Source: Citrobacter telavivensis
GTDB taxonomy: Bacteria; Pseudomonadota; Gammaproteobacteria; Enterobacterales; Enterobacteriaceae
NCBI GenBank assembly: GCA_009363175.1
Contig: CP045205.1
Span: 3,906,001 to 3,970,000 of the forward strand
Length of the DNA: 64,000 nucleotides
Direction: 5' to 3'
Part shown: positions 6,549 through 16,021 of the stretch, one piece after another
How positions within the stretch are numbered: position 1 is the first letter of the stretch
How the letters are laid out: every line of letters begins with the position of its first letter
The notes under the pieces: generated by a model
The model's input: the letters and a program-made list of their open reading frames with translations, nothing else
The model's database searches: none
What the model was told of the DNA's origin: nothing
Position numbers and translations under genes: made by a program

Positions 6549-8825
6549 TTAATGCGCGGCTTCCGGCTTGTGCTTCTGCGCACTCTGGAAGCCATAGGTC
6601 AGTTCATTTTTCTCTTTATCCAGTGCCACGGTCACCTGTCCGCCGTCCACCAGCGAGCCAAACAGCAGTTCGTTTGCCAGCGGTTTTTTCAGGTTATCCT
6701 GAATCACACGCGCCATTGGACGTGCGCCCATTGCCCGATCGTAGCCCTTCTCAGCCAACCAGTTGCGCGCTTCCTGGCTGACTTCCAGGGAGACACCTTT
6801 CTGATCCAACTGAACCTGCAGCTCGACAATGAACTTATCGACAACCTGATGGATCACCTCAGTAGACAGGTGTTCGAACCAGATAATATTGTCGAGACGG
6901 TTACGGAACTCCGGCGTAAATACTTTCTTGATTTCACTCATCGCATCAGTGCTGTTGTCCTGATGAATCAGGCCAATCGATTTACGCTCAGTTTCGCGTA
7001 CACCGGCGTTGGTGGTCATGACCAGCACCACGTTACGGAAATCGGCTTTACGCCCGTTATTATCCGTCAGCGTGCCGTTGTCCATCACCTGCAGCAGCAG
7101 GTTAAAGACATCCGGGTGCGCTTTCTCGATTTCATCCAGCAGCAGTACCGCATGAGGATGCTTGATGACCGCATCCGTCAACAGACCACCCTGATCAAAA
7201 CCCACGTATCCCGGAGGCGCACCAATCAGGCGGCTGACGGTATGACGTTCCATATACTCGGACATGTCAAAACGCAGCAGTTCGATTCCCAGCGCTTTGG
7301 AAAGCTGTACCGTGACCTCTGTTTTCCCGACACCGGTCGGCCCGGCAAACAGGAAGGAACCCACCGGCTTATGCTCGTGTCCCAGACCCGCGCGGCTCAT
7401 CTTGATGGCTTCGGTCAGCGCCTCAATGGCTTTATCCTGCCCAAAGACCAGCATTTTCAGACGGTCGCCAAGGTTTTTCAGCGTATCGCGATCGCTTTGT
7501 GACACGCTCTTTTCCGGAATACGCGCAATACGCGCGACCACAGACTCGATATCCGCCACGTTAACGGTTTTCTTGCGTTTGCTGACCGGCATCAGACGCG
7601 CACGCGCACCAGCTTCGTCAATGACGTCAATCGCTTTATCCGGCAGATGACGATCGTTGATATATTTCACCGCCAGCTCAACCGCCGCACGCACCGCTTT
7701 CGCGGTATAACGCACGTCGTGGTGCGCTTCGTACTTCGGCTTCAGGCCGTTGATAATCTGTACGGTCTCTTCCACCGACGGTTCAGTAATATCAATTTTC
7801 TGGAAGCGACGGGCTAACGCACGGTCTTTCTCGAAAATATTGCTGAACTCCTGATAGGTCGTGGAGCCAATCACGCGGATCTTACCGCCGGAAAGCAGCG
7901 GTTTAATCAGGTTTGCGGCATCCACCTGGCCGCCCGATGCTGCACCCGCACCAATAATGGTGTGGATCTCGTCGATAAACAGAATACTGTTGGTATCCTG
8001 CTCCAGCTGTTTCAGCAGCGCTTTAAAGCGTTTTTCAAAGTCACCGCGGTATTTGGTGCCCGCCAGCAGCGAACCGATATCCAGTGAATAAATCGTGCAA
8101 TCGGCCATCACTTCCGGCACGTCGCCCTGCACGATACGCCAGGCCAGTCCTTCGGCAATCGCCGTTTTCCCGACGCCGGATTCCCCGACCAACAGCGGGT
8201 TATTTTTACGCCGACGGCACAGCACCTGAATGGCACGCTCCAGTTCTTTGTCGCGGCCGATCAACGGGTCAATACCGCCAACACGGGCAAGCTGGTTAAG
8301 GTTTGTCGTGAAGTTCTCCATACGTTCCTCCCCGCCAGCTTGCTCTTCGGTATTGGGCTGACTGCCGGGATCGGATGACTGACTCGGCTCATCTTTGCGC
8401 GTACCGTGAGAAATAAAGTTGACTACGTCAAGACGGCTGACCTCATGCTTACGCAACAGGTAGGCCGCCTGAGACTCCTGTTCGCTAAAGATGGCAACCA
8501 GCACGTTGGCGCCAGTCACTTCACTACGCCCGGAGGACTGAACGTGGAAAACCGCACGTTGCAGAACGCGCTGAAAGCTCAGCGTCGGCTGCGTGTCGCG
8601 TTCTTCTTCGCTGGCAGGCAGTACGGGTGTGGTTTGTTCTATGAAGGCTTCGAGTTCCTGACGGAGCGCCACGAGGTCCACGGAACACGCTTCCAGCGCT
8701 TCGCGGGCCGATGGGTTACTGAGCAGCGCCAGTAACAAGTGCTCGACGGTCATAAACTCATGACGGTGCTCGCGCGCTCTGGCGAAAGCCATGTTTAAAC
8801 TGAGTTCCAGTTCTTGATTGAGCAT
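6549..8825 (-). CDS. clpA: ATP-dependent Clp protease ATP-binding subunit ClpA
   Basis: The 758-residue AAA+ unfoldase that feeds ClpP, the same length as the E. coli protein. N-domain about residues 1-150; first AAA module with Walker A GESGVGKTA near 214-222 and Walker B ILFIDEIH; second module with GPTGVGKTE near 495-503 and VLLLDEIEKAHPDV. The frame can be extended to a TTG at 8840, but GGAGGTG just upstream of ATG 8825 and homology fix the start. An internal Met in GGEERMENFTTN matches the start of the known shorter ClpA form of E. coli. It is downstream of clpS in an operon (30-base gap). Confidence 0.98.
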   Translation of the reverse strand: MLNQELELSLNMAFARAREHRHEFMTVEHLLLALLSNPSAREALEACSVDLVALRQELEAFIEQTTPVLPASEEERDTQPTLSFQRVLQRAVFHVQSSGRSEVTGANVLVAIFSEQESQAAYLLRKHEVSRLDVVNFISHGTRKDEPSQSSDPGSQPNTEEQAGGEERMENFTTNLNQLARVGGIDPLIGRDKELERAIQVLCRRRKNNPLLVGESGVGKTAIAEGLAWRIVQGDVPEVMADCTIYSLDIGSLLAGTKYRGDFEKRFKALLKQLEQDTNSILFIDEIHTIIGAGAASGGQVDAANLIKPLLSGGKIRVIGSTTYQEFSNIFEKDRALARRFQKIDITEPSVEETVQIINGLKPKYEAHHDVRYTAKAVRAAVELAVKYINDRHLPDKAIDVIDEAGARARLMPVSKRKKTVNVADIESVVARIARIPEKSVSQSDRDTLKNLGDRLKMLVFGQDKAIEALTEAIKMSRAGLGHEHKPVGSFLFAGPTGVGKTEVTVQLSKALGIELLRFDMSEYMERHTVSRLIGAPPGYVGFDQGGLLTDAVIKHPHAVLLLDEIEKAHPDVFNLLLQVMDNGTLTDNNGRKADFRNVVLVMTTNAGVRETERKSIGLIHQDNSTDAMSEIKKVFTPEFRNRLDNIIWFEHLSTEVIHQVVDKFIVELQVQLDQKGVSLEVSQEARNWLAEKGYDRAMGARPMARVIQDNLKKPLANELLFGSLVDGGQVTVALDKEKNELTYGFQSAQKHKPEAAH

Positions 8826-8855
8826 AGGCACCTCCCCCAATTTTTATGCCTGCAT

Positions 8856-9176
8856 TCAGGCTTTTTCCAGCGTACACAGCAACGGATGCTCGTTCTCCCT
8901 TGCATACGTGTTCACCATCGCCACTTTGGTCTCCGCGACCTCTGCGGTGAATACACCGCAAATGGCTTTACCGTGATAGTGAACCGCAAGCATCAGTTGC
9001 GTTGCACGTTCTACATCATAAGAAAAGAATTTTTGTAACACGTCAATAACAAACTCCATCGGAGTATAATCATCATTGACTAATATCACTTTATACATAG
9101 ATGGCGGTTTAAGCGCGTCACGCACTTTATCTGCCGCCAGCTGGTCAAAATCCAGCCAGTCGTTCGTCTTACCCAT
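8856..9176 (-). CDS. clpS: ATP-dependent Clp protease adaptor ClpS
   Basis: A 106-residue adaptor that binds N-degrons (Leu, Phe, Trp, Tyr) and hands substrates to ClpA. The binding-site signature LVNDDYTPMEFVIDVL and the HPLLCTLE C-terminus are intact, and the length equals that of E. coli. It is transcribed with clpA; cspD is divergent on the other side, so both promoters lie in 9177-9499. Together with Aat at the window start it makes up the bacterial N-degron pathway. Confidence 0.98.
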   Translation of the reverse strand: MGKTNDWLDFDQLAADKVRDALKPPSMYKVILVNDDYTPMEFVIDVLQKFFSYDVERATQLMLAVHYHGKAICGVFTAEVAETKVAMVNTYARENEHPLLCTLEKA

Positions 9177-9499
9177 TGTCAGTCGTCATCTTCAGTTACG
9201 GTTACCGGCAGAACAGTCTGCCGCTGACAAGAGCGGATGTGCACACTCAATCTACCTCAATTGATAGATAACTATCATCTATCACTGGCATCCGCGACAT
9301 CTGTCACATTCCCGCCAATAGCGTTAACTGCTTCAAATTTTTGATTCATTTTTACCCACTGCCCCCCGTCAGATGCTTGACGCCCCGCCTGATTTCTCTA
9401 AATTGTAGTTTCGAGAGTTGGCGAGGTTTTGAACAACCCCCACTCCACCACCGGTTCATTCCATCTTACTTATATAAGATTTACGAAGGATGTCGAAGC
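9177..9499. promoter_or_regulatory. Divergent clpS/cspD promoter region
   Basis: A 323-base gap between divergent genes. It contains the clpS promoter on the minus strand and a cspD leader on the plus strand. AAGGAT (9486-9491) is the probable cspD ribosome binding site. No further gene or repeat was seen. Confidence 0.5.
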
Positions 9500-9721
9500 A
9501 TGGAAACGGGTACTGTTAAGTGGTTCAATAATGCCAAAGGGTTTGGTTTCATCTGCCCTGAAGGCGGCGGCGAAGATATTTTCGCTCACTATTCCACCAT
9601 TCAGATGGATGGTTACAGAACGCTAAAAGCCGGACAGTCTGTCCAGTTTGATGTTCACCAGGGGCCAAAAGGCAATCACGCCAGTGTCATCGTGCCTATC
9701 GAAGCAGAAGCTGTTGCATAG
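9500..9721 (+). CDS. cspD: Cold shock-like protein CspD
   Basis: A 73-residue OB-fold nucleic-acid-binding protein with RNP1 (KGFGFICP) and RNP2 (IFAHYS). The GGGEDIFAHYSTIQMDGY and HASVIVP segments distinguish CspD from CspA. In E. coli it is induced in stationary phase, not by cold, and inhibits DNA replication as a toxin-like factor; it is also a Lon substrate. The C-terminal tail is one residue shorter than in E. coli. Start ATG 9500; a longer open frame upstream is not supported. Confidence 0.96.
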   Translation: METGTVKWFNNAKGFGFICPEGGGEDIFAHYSTIQMDGYRTLKAGQSVQFDVHQGPKGNHASVIVPIEAEAVA

Positions 9722-9753
9722 CTCTTCTGTCTCATTGTGTACATCCCGCAGAT

Positions 9754-9785
9754 AAAATGCCAGCCCGATCGGCTGGCATTTTTAT
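9754..9785. terminator. Bidirectional terminator between cspD and macB
   Basis: AAAATGCCAGCC, loop CGATC, GGCTGGCATTTT with T-rich flank on + and A-rich flank on the 5' side, so it can end both cspD and the convergent macAB transcript. macB ends 12 bases away. Confidence 0.88.
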
Positions 9786-9796
9786 TTCCCGCAACG

Positions 9797-11743
9797 TTAC
9801 TCTCGCGCCAACGCATCGACCGGATCCAGTCGCGCCGCGTTGCGCGCCGGTAACCAGCCGAACAGAATACCGGTAAAGGTAGAGCACAAAAATGCCGTCA
9901 GCAGCGCTACCGGCGAGAAGCCAATCTCCCAACCGGGCAGGAACAGCTGCAGCGTGAAGGCGATCAGCATCGACAGGCTGATACCCAGCGCGCCGCCGAC
10001 CAGGCAGACCAGCACCGCTTCAATCAAAAATTGCTGCAACACATCGCTGGCGCGTGCGCCAACTGCCATCCGGATACCTATCTCCCGCGTACGCTCCGTG
10101 ACCGACACCAGCATAATGTTCATCACGCCAATCCCGCCGACCACCAGTGAAATCACCGCCACCAGCGTCAGGAACAACTGAAGAGTACGTGTGGTCTTTT
10201 CGGCGGTTTTCAAGACACCGTCCATATTCCAGGTGAAGAAATCCTTTTTGCCATGACGCAGCGTCAATAGTCGGGTGAGTTGCTGTTCGGCCTGCGCACT
10301 ATCGAAGCCCTCCTTCACCCGCACGGTGATCGAGTTCAGCCACGACTGCCCCATAATGCGCCCGGACATCGTGCTGTAGGGCAACCAGACGCGTAGAATT
10401 TTGCTGCTGCCAAACATCGACTGCTTCTCTTCTGCCACGCCAATCACCGTCGCAGGCATGTTGCCCACGAGGATCACTTCGCCCACCACGTTCGCCTTAT
10501 GCGGGAATAACTGACGTCGGGTGTTGCTGTCGAGCACCACGACCTGCGCGCGGCCATTAAGCTGTTCGCGGTTAAAGGTGGTTCCTTCACTGAAGGTCAT
10601 GCCGTAGACGTTAAAATAGTCGCCGCTCACCCCGTTTGCACTGGCGGCAACATCGGTGTTGCCGTAGCGCAAGCGCAGATTCTGCGACACGGCGGGCGTG
10701 GCGGAGGTTACCCATGGCTGTTTCTGGATAGCGGCGAGATCGTCGTATTTCAGCGCCTGCTGGTACTGCGGGTCGTCGTCACCAAAATCTTTGCCGGGGT
10801 AGATATCAATGGTGTTGGTCCCGATGGCGCGGATGTCCGCCAGCACCAGTTGCTTCGCCGCATCACCGACGACCACAATCGACACCACCGACGCGATACC
10901 GATAATAATCCCGAGCATCGTGAGCAGCGTGCGCATTTTGTTGGCCGCCATCGCCAACCACGCCATCGTAAGCGCTTCACGGAATCCGCTGATAAACTGA
11001 CTCCAGCCGGACGCCGTTTTCACCGTCGGTTCCTGAATCCCCTGTCCCTGAACGGCACGTTTTGCGGGCGGATTACGCACAATTTCGCCATCATGAATTT
11101 CAATCACCCGTTCCGCCTGGGCCGCGACCAGGGGATCGTGGGTGACGATAATCACCGTGTGCCCGCGATCGCGCAGCTGATGCAGGATAGCCATCACTTC
11201 TTCACCGGAACGGCTGTCGAGCGCGCCCGTGGGTTCATCGGCGAGGATCACCTGTCCGCCGTTCATCAGCGCGCGGGCAATACTGACGCGCTGCTGCTGA
11301 CCGCCGGAAAGCTGCGAGGGTTGGTAATCGACGCGATCGCCCAGGCCAAGCCGCTGGAGCAGTTCCTGCGCACGCACCAGACGCTGTTTCCGCTCCGTTC
11401 CGGCGTAAACGGCGGGGACTTCGACGTTTTGCGCCGCCGTCAGGTGAGACAGCAAATGATAGCGCTGGAAAATAAAGCCGAAATGCTCCCGGCGCAGCTG
11501 CGCCAGCGCGTCACGATCCAACGTTGATACATCGCGTCCTGCCACCCGATAGGTGCCGCTGGTGGGTTTATCGAGGCACCCCAGGATATTCATCAGCGTG
11601 GATTTGCCAGAGCCAGACGCCCCCACGATCGCCACCATTTCGCCGGCATTGATCTGTAGCGTGATGCCTTTCAGCACCTCCACCTGTTCTTCTCCGGAGG
11701 GGTAACTGCGACGAATATTGCTCAGCTCAAGCAATGCCGTCAT
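9797..11743 (-). CDS. macB: Macrolide export ABC transporter ATP-binding/permease MacB
   Basis: A 648-residue half-transporter of E. coli length. N-terminal ATPase with Walker A GASGSGKST (about 41-49), signature LSGGQQQR and Walker B VILADEPTGALD; then a membrane helix near 273, a large periplasmic domain and three C-terminal helices (FtsX-like). With MacA and TolC it exports macrolides and other substrates such as enterotoxin or haem precursors by mechanotransmission. It overlaps macA by 4 bases (ATGA), which indicates translational coupling. Confidence 0.98.
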   Translation of the reverse strand: MTALLELSNIRRSYPSGEEQVEVLKGITLQINAGEMVAIVGASGSGKSTLMNILGCLDKPTSGTYRVAGRDVSTLDRDALAQLRREHFGFIFQRYHLLSHLTAAQNVEVPAVYAGTERKQRLVRAQELLQRLGLGDRVDYQPSQLSGGQQQRVSIARALMNGGQVILADEPTGALDSRSGEEVMAILHQLRDRGHTVIIVTHDPLVAAQAERVIEIHDGEIVRNPPAKRAVQGQGIQEPTVKTASGWSQFISGFREALTMAWLAMAANKMRTLLTMLGIIIGIASVVSIVVVGDAAKQLVLADIRAIGTNTIDIYPGKDFGDDDPQYQQALKYDDLAAIQKQPWVTSATPAVSQNLRLRYGNTDVAASANGVSGDYFNVYGMTFSEGTTFNREQLNGRAQVVVLDSNTRRQLFPHKANVVGEVILVGNMPATVIGVAEEKQSMFGSSKILRVWLPYSTMSGRIMGQSWLNSITVRVKEGFDSAQAEQQLTRLLTLRHGKKDFFTWNMDGVLKTAEKTTRTLQLFLTLVAVISLVVGGIGVMNIMLVSVTERTREIGIRMAVGARASDVLQQFLIEAVLVCLVGGALGISLSMLIAFTLQLFLPGWEIGFSPVALLTAFLCSTFTGILFGWLPARNAARLDPVDALARE

Positions 11744-12858
11744 TGTACGGCTCCCGGTTTACCCTCGCCCGTCACCACTTCATCCCCGGCTTCCAGCCCT
11801 TTCACAATCTCCACGTCGGTGTCATTGCGCGCGCCAATTGACACCTCACGTTCACGGGTTTCGCCGTTACGCAGCAGAGTCACCTTGTAGCGATTGTCCC
11901 CGACCGGATCGCCCAACGCGGAAAGCGGGATCGTCAGAACGTTTTTTACATCGGTTAGCTGAATGTGGACCTGCGCGGTCATCTCCAGTCGCAGAATGCC
12001 TTTTGGATTGGGCACTTCAAAACGGGCGTAATAGAAAATGGCATCATTGACCTTTTCCGGCGTCGGCAACACATCTTTCAGCGTCCCTTCGTAACGGGTT
12101 TGCGGATCGCCCAGTACGGTAAACCAAGCCTTTTGTCCCGGTTTAAGGTGAATCACATCGGCTTCAGAAACCTGCGCTTTCACCAGCATCGTGCTCATAT
12201 CCGCCAGCGTCAGAATGTTCGGCGCTTGCTGCGCGGCGATCACCGTCTGACCTTGTAGGGTGGTAATCTGCGTGACTTCTCCAGCCATCGGCGCGACGAT
12301 GCGGGTGTAGTCGAGATTGGTTTTCGCGGTATCCAGAGACGCCTGATTACGCTTGATCTGCGCATCGATGGTGCCGATTTGCGCCTGCTTCACCGTCATC
12401 TCCGTCGCGGCGGTGTCCAGATCCTGTTGCGATACGGCCTGGGTTTTTGCCAGCTGCTGCTGGCGAGAGAGCGTTACCCGCGCCAGTTTCCACTCAGCTT
12501 CGGCCTGCTGGCGTTGGGCGCGCAGTTCCATTAGCGTCGCTTCCACCTCTTTGATCTGGTTTTGTGCCTGTTCAGGGTCGATAACGCCAAGCAACTGGTC
12601 TTTCTTCACCTTGTCGCCAATCGCCACCGACAGCGTTTTGAGCTGACCGCTCACCTGCGCCCCCACATCCACTTTACGCAGCGCGTCGAGTTTGCCGGTT
12701 GCCAGCACGCTTTGCTGCAGATCTCCCGGACGCACAATCAGCGTCTGATAATTTGGCACTGGCGCATTCAGCGTCCGCCAAAGGGCAAATGCCCCCAGGA
12801 TGAGAATGAATATAAGCAGCAGATAGCGCTTTTTAATTTTATTTCCCTTAATACCCAT
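11740..12858 (-). CDS. macA: Macrolide efflux periplasmic adaptor MacA
   Basis: A 372-residue membrane-fusion protein. N-terminal inner-membrane anchor (YLLLIFILILGAFALW, about 12-27), biotinyl-lipoyl half-motifs (VLATGKLDALRKVDVGAQVS and the later TRIVAPMAGEVT), a long helical hairpin with heptad-like Gln/Glu/Ala-rich repeats between, and beta-barrel domains to the C-terminus. It links MacB to TolC. First gene of the macAB operon; ybjX is divergent. Confidence 0.97.
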   Translation of the reverse strand: MGIKGNKIKKRYLLLIFILILGAFALWRTLNAPVPNYQTLIVRPGDLQQSVLATGKLDALRKVDVGAQVSGQLKTLSVAIGDKVKKDQLLGVIDPEQAQNQIKEVEATLMELRAQRQQAEAEWKLARVTLSRQQQLAKTQAVSQQDLDTAATEMTVKQAQIGTIDAQIKRNQASLDTAKTNLDYTRIVAPMAGEVTQITTLQGQTVIAAQQAPNILTLADMSTMLVKAQVSEADVIHLKPGQKAWFTVLGDPQTRYEGTLKDVLPTPEKVNDAIFYYARFEVPNPKGILRLEMTAQVHIQLTDVKNVLTIPLSALGDPVGDNRYKVTLLRNGETREREVSIGARNDTDVEIVKGLEAGDEVVTGEGKPGAVQ

Positions 12859-13003
12859 AGCGATCCTGATGGTAAGTTTTCAGCTGAAATTCAACAGTAT
12901 CTAAACAAACCGCAAGCGGAAAGGACAGCGCTCAGGGCATTGACGATTGGTTAAGATTCAGCGTGTTTCAATTTTCGCAATCATCGCATTGCGGATTATG
13001 ATC

Positions 13004-13954
13004 ATGTCACAGATTACTGATAATACCTTTTACACTTCAGACGTTGCGTCTCCTTTACAATTATTTATGCGCCTGACGCGTGGTCAATTACTGCCGGGTA
13101 AATTCTGGCGGAAAGCCAGCTTTCGCCGTAAGTTTTTAATTCGCTCGCTGCTGATGCCAAGAGCCACCCGTCAACTGCTGGAAAATCTGACCCAGTGGCC
13201 TGAGCTGAATACGTTACTGACACGGCAACCCCGGTTACCTATCCGTCTGCATCGCCCGTATATGGCCGTAAATATTAAGCGCGATACCGCGCTGACTGCG
13301 CTCTGTAGCCATTACGATCTGCTGCGTCAGTTGTTCAGCCGCGAACAACTGGCCTGTTATTTAAGTCAGGGCGGTCTCAACCTGGCAAAAATTGAGGCTA
13401 AAGATGGTACGCCATTCCAGCTTGATTTAGTCAGTCTGGTCTCGCTGGATAAAGAAGGGGAAAGTACCGTTGTGATCCGCGACGATCGGATGCGTATTCT
13501 GGCAGAAATTACGTTCACATTCTGCACGTTAAACGGAAAACGCACCCTGTTTATCGGGGGCTTGCAGGGCGCGGCCAATGATGTCCCGCATGATGTGATC
13601 CAGCAGGCCACCAAAGCCTGTTATGGCCTGTTCCCCAAAAGAATGGTGATGGAAGCGCTGTGTCAGTTTGCGCACATCGCCGGGGCGGAGCAGATTCTGG
13701 CGGTCAGCAACGCGGTACATGTTTATCGCAGTTGGCGCTATATGGATAAAAAAACGCAAATGCATGCCGACTACGACGCCTTCTGGACGTCACTGGGCGG
13801 TGAAAAGACCGAGGGGGAATACTTCTCTCTGCCGCTGACCATTGCACGGAAAAGCGAGGCGGATATTGCCAGCAAAAAACGGGCTGAATACCGCCGTCGC
13901 TATGCGCTGCTCGACAGCGTCGTCACGCAGGTTCCGCAGCGGTTACAGAGTTAA
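13004..13954 (+). CDS. ybjX: VirK/YbjX family protein (DUF535)
   Basis: A protein of about 316 residues of the DUF535 family, which includes Shigella VirK and Salmonella YbjX, a PhoP-linked factor for resistance to antimicrobial peptides. Biochemical function is unknown. Recognisable parts are LFIGGLQGA, FPKRMVMEAL and VHVYRSWRYMDKK. The frame stays open to ATG 12947 (335 residues) and another ATG is at 12998; no start has a strong ribosome binding site, so the N-terminus is uncertain. Its stop interlocks with that of the convergent ybjD within TTAA. Confidence 0.9.
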   Translation: MSQITDNTFYTSDVASPLQLFMRLTRGQLLPGKFWRKASFRRKFLIRSLLMPRATRQLLENLTQWPELNTLLTRQPRLPIRLHRPYMAVNIKRDTALTALCSHYDLLRQLFSREQLACYLSQGGLNLAKIEAKDGTPFQLDLVSLVSLDKEGESTVVIRDDRMRILAEITFTFCTLNGKRTLFIGGLQGAANDVPHDVIQQATKACYGLFPKRMVMEALCQFAHIAGAEQILAVSNAVHVYRSWRYMDKKTQMHADYDAFWTSLGGEKTEGEYFSLPLTIARKSEADIASKKRAEYRRRYALLDSVVTQVPQRLQS

Positions 13955-15609
13955 TCCGCTCGACCGCGCGCCAGCCACAGCACCCGGGAGAACATATGTC
14001 TCAGCAGCGTCGGCACCGCATCCACACCCCGCCGCCCGGCTTCCATCGCCACTTCGATGGCTAAGTCGGGCTTCGATGAGCGATGGATCGCCTTCGAAAT
14101 GATTTTACGCATATTCATCGGCACGTTTTCCGGGATTTGCGCCACCCGGTGAAAGACATCGGAAAATCCTTGCCGGTACATAAAGTGTTCCATATCCAGC
14201 GCGGGTAGCGTGGTCAGGTGCTCTCGCTCTTCCTCCCGGTCGTTATTCAGCAGGCTTCGCACCGTGGCGGCATATTTTTTCCCGGCTTCATCACCATCCA
14301 CCAGCACATGCCACTCAATGCCCATCCGCCGGGCGAATTTCACCAGCGGCTTGAGACCGGACTGCGCAAATTCGATCACCTTAATCCCTTCGGCGTCAAA
14401 ATGATGGCCGCACTGGCGGGCCAGTTCGTTAATCACCCAGGTTTCTGTTTCTCCTTCCACCAGCAGCCAGCAGCGGGCAAACAGCGAAGAGGCGCGGTTA
14501 AAGCGAATGTGAAAGGCAATGCGTCGGCCATCCTCGGCGCTCAGACCACCCGGCCCCAGACGCCAGGCCGCTACGCGCGAAGATTCACGCACCAGACGAC
14601 AGACATGCTCCACGGGGGTCAACGAGAGTAATTCGCCCGAGTTAGTGGTCGTGATACGCTGAAGCGGCAGCAGATTCAGCAACTGCCACGCCACTGACAG
14701 CATAATAGGATGCAGGCGCGTTTCCGGGTCTTCCACCAACAGCAACGGCCTGGCATCTTTATGCAATCTGACCGTGCCCTTCGCCTGCAATAGCGTGGAG
14801 AACAGTCCCAGCAGAATCACCCGGTGAGTACGCCCGCCAGGTTTGTCAATCATCCGGTTGATGATATCGAGATAGCGCCAGCTTCGCTGTTCGTTGGCGG
14901 AGCGTCGGCGCATTAAGCGGTGGCGGGACTGTGAAGTACCCTGCTCGGTAAAATAGTGCTCCAGCAGTTGCACCATCGCCGAAAGCCCCTGGCGAATCTG
15001 TCCGTCGGTGAGATTCTGCGGGCGCATCGCCAGTTCCCGGGCGAGAAAATCCAGTTGCCGGGCGGTGACTTCCACATCGTCAACCTCCGGCACCGTACCG
15101 TTACGGATGCGGCGCATAAACCGTGCATCGCGTAAGCGCAGCACCGGCATCAGGCGCACCAGATGTCGCGCCTGTTCGTTGATATCGTCCACCGCCAGCG
15201 GGTGCCCGTCGCCGTCGAGAAAACTGCGCAGCGTCATCACGCTGCCGTCTTCTCCGCATTCGCCTTCAAGGCGATAAAAGATGCGCTGAAAGCCATCGTG
15301 GCACGGCGCCCAGCACGCCTCCAGCGACCGGTAGCGTCGAACCCGGTAGCGACCGGGTTGCGATTCACGAAACGTCAGCACGATATGCAGGTGATGTTCA
15401 CGGCCTTTCATATCGCCAGGAGGAAACCAGAAATCGTCACGGTCAAAATGATACAACTCTGATTCGGGTGACAGCAGCAGCGTTAACGCATCCAGTAAAC
15501 TCGATTTACCCCAGGCGTTCTCACCAATCAGGACGTTGTTCTGCTCGAGCATCAACGACAGTCGATTGATACCGCGAAATCCCACTATCTCAACGCGTTC
15601 GAGAATCAT
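13951..15609 (-). CDS. ybjD: OLD-family ATP-dependent endonuclease YbjD
   Basis: A 552-residue protein, the same length as E. coli YbjD. N-terminal ABC-type ATPase with Walker A GENAWGKSS (about 29-37) and Walker B-like LLLVEDPETRLHP; C-terminal TOPRIM nuclease domain with LLVEGETETWVI and HVLVDGDEAGKK. OLD nucleases cleave DNA and some act in phage defence (for example the Gabija ATPase GajA), but YbjD is chromosomal, stand-alone and of unproven role. There is no partner helicase beside it. The gene is preceded by a long non-coding gap. Confidence 0.95.
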   Translation of the reverse strand: MILERVEIVGFRGINRLSLMLEQNNVLIGENAWGKSSLLDALTLLLSPESELYHFDRDDFWFPPGDMKGREHHLHIVLTFRESQPGRYRVRRYRSLEACWAPCHDGFQRIFYRLEGECGEDGSVMTLRSFLDGDGHPLAVDDINEQARHLVRLMPVLRLRDARFMRRIRNGTVPEVDDVEVTARQLDFLARELAMRPQNLTDGQIRQGLSAMVQLLEHYFTEQGTSQSRHRLMRRRSANEQRSWRYLDIINRMIDKPGGRTHRVILLGLFSTLLQAKGTVRLHKDARPLLLVEDPETRLHPIMLSVAWQLLNLLPLQRITTTNSGELLSLTPVEHVCRLVRESSRVAAWRLGPGGLSAEDGRRIAFHIRFNRASSLFARCWLLVEGETETWVINELARQCGHHFDAEGIKVIEFAQSGLKPLVKFARRMGIEWHVLVDGDEAGKKYAATVRSLLNNDREEEREHLTTLPALDMEHFMYRQGFSDVFHRVAQIPENVPMNMRKIISKAIHRSSKPDLAIEVAMEAGRRGVDAVPTLLRHMFSRVLWLARGRAD

Positions 15610-16021
15610 GTTTCCTCCAGAAAACCTTCACTTTTCCTTTAAGCTCCTCGCAGTATAACTGCAAAAGCCGGCGCGGGACGTGATATGGACATTATTACGC
15701 TGGCTAACTGTACGAAGGGTGAACGATTTATTCTTTTCTCTTTCATTCGTAATAGAGAGCAGGCATGTTTGGCAGGACATAAATAAATCCGTTTGCGTTA
15801 ATTCTCCTTCATATGACTATGCGCTACACTTTCCCCTAAGAGAAATCTATGGAAGGAATGACGCCGCATTGCCCTAAATCAAACTAACAGGCTTTATTTG
15901 ACTAGAGAACGGATGACGATCGTTTTTAAAATAGCGAGCTATTTATTTTGTCGTCATTCAGGCGAACAGTAAATATCAATTACCGCAACGCTTTTGCGGT
16001 TATTTTTACATTGAGGTGGAT
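15610..16021. other. ybjD-aqpZ intergenic region
   Basis: A 412-base gap between divergent genes that holds both promoters. A 65-residue frame at 15680-15877 has no ribosome binding site and no recognisable composition, so it is not called. The segment becomes A/T-rich towards aqpZ. Confidence 0.5.

Noticed and set aside
6480..7502. A 340-residue plus-strand frame
   Set aside because: It is antisense to clpA, whose protein is certain; composition is that of a shadow frame.
13951..15609. Complete Gabija-type defence system
   Set aside because: Only the OLD-like protein is present; no UvrD-like helicase partner is beside it and the gene is part of the conserved chromosome.
15680..15877. A 65-residue frame before aqpZ
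   Set aside because: No ribosome binding site, no recognisable domain, in promoter DNA.
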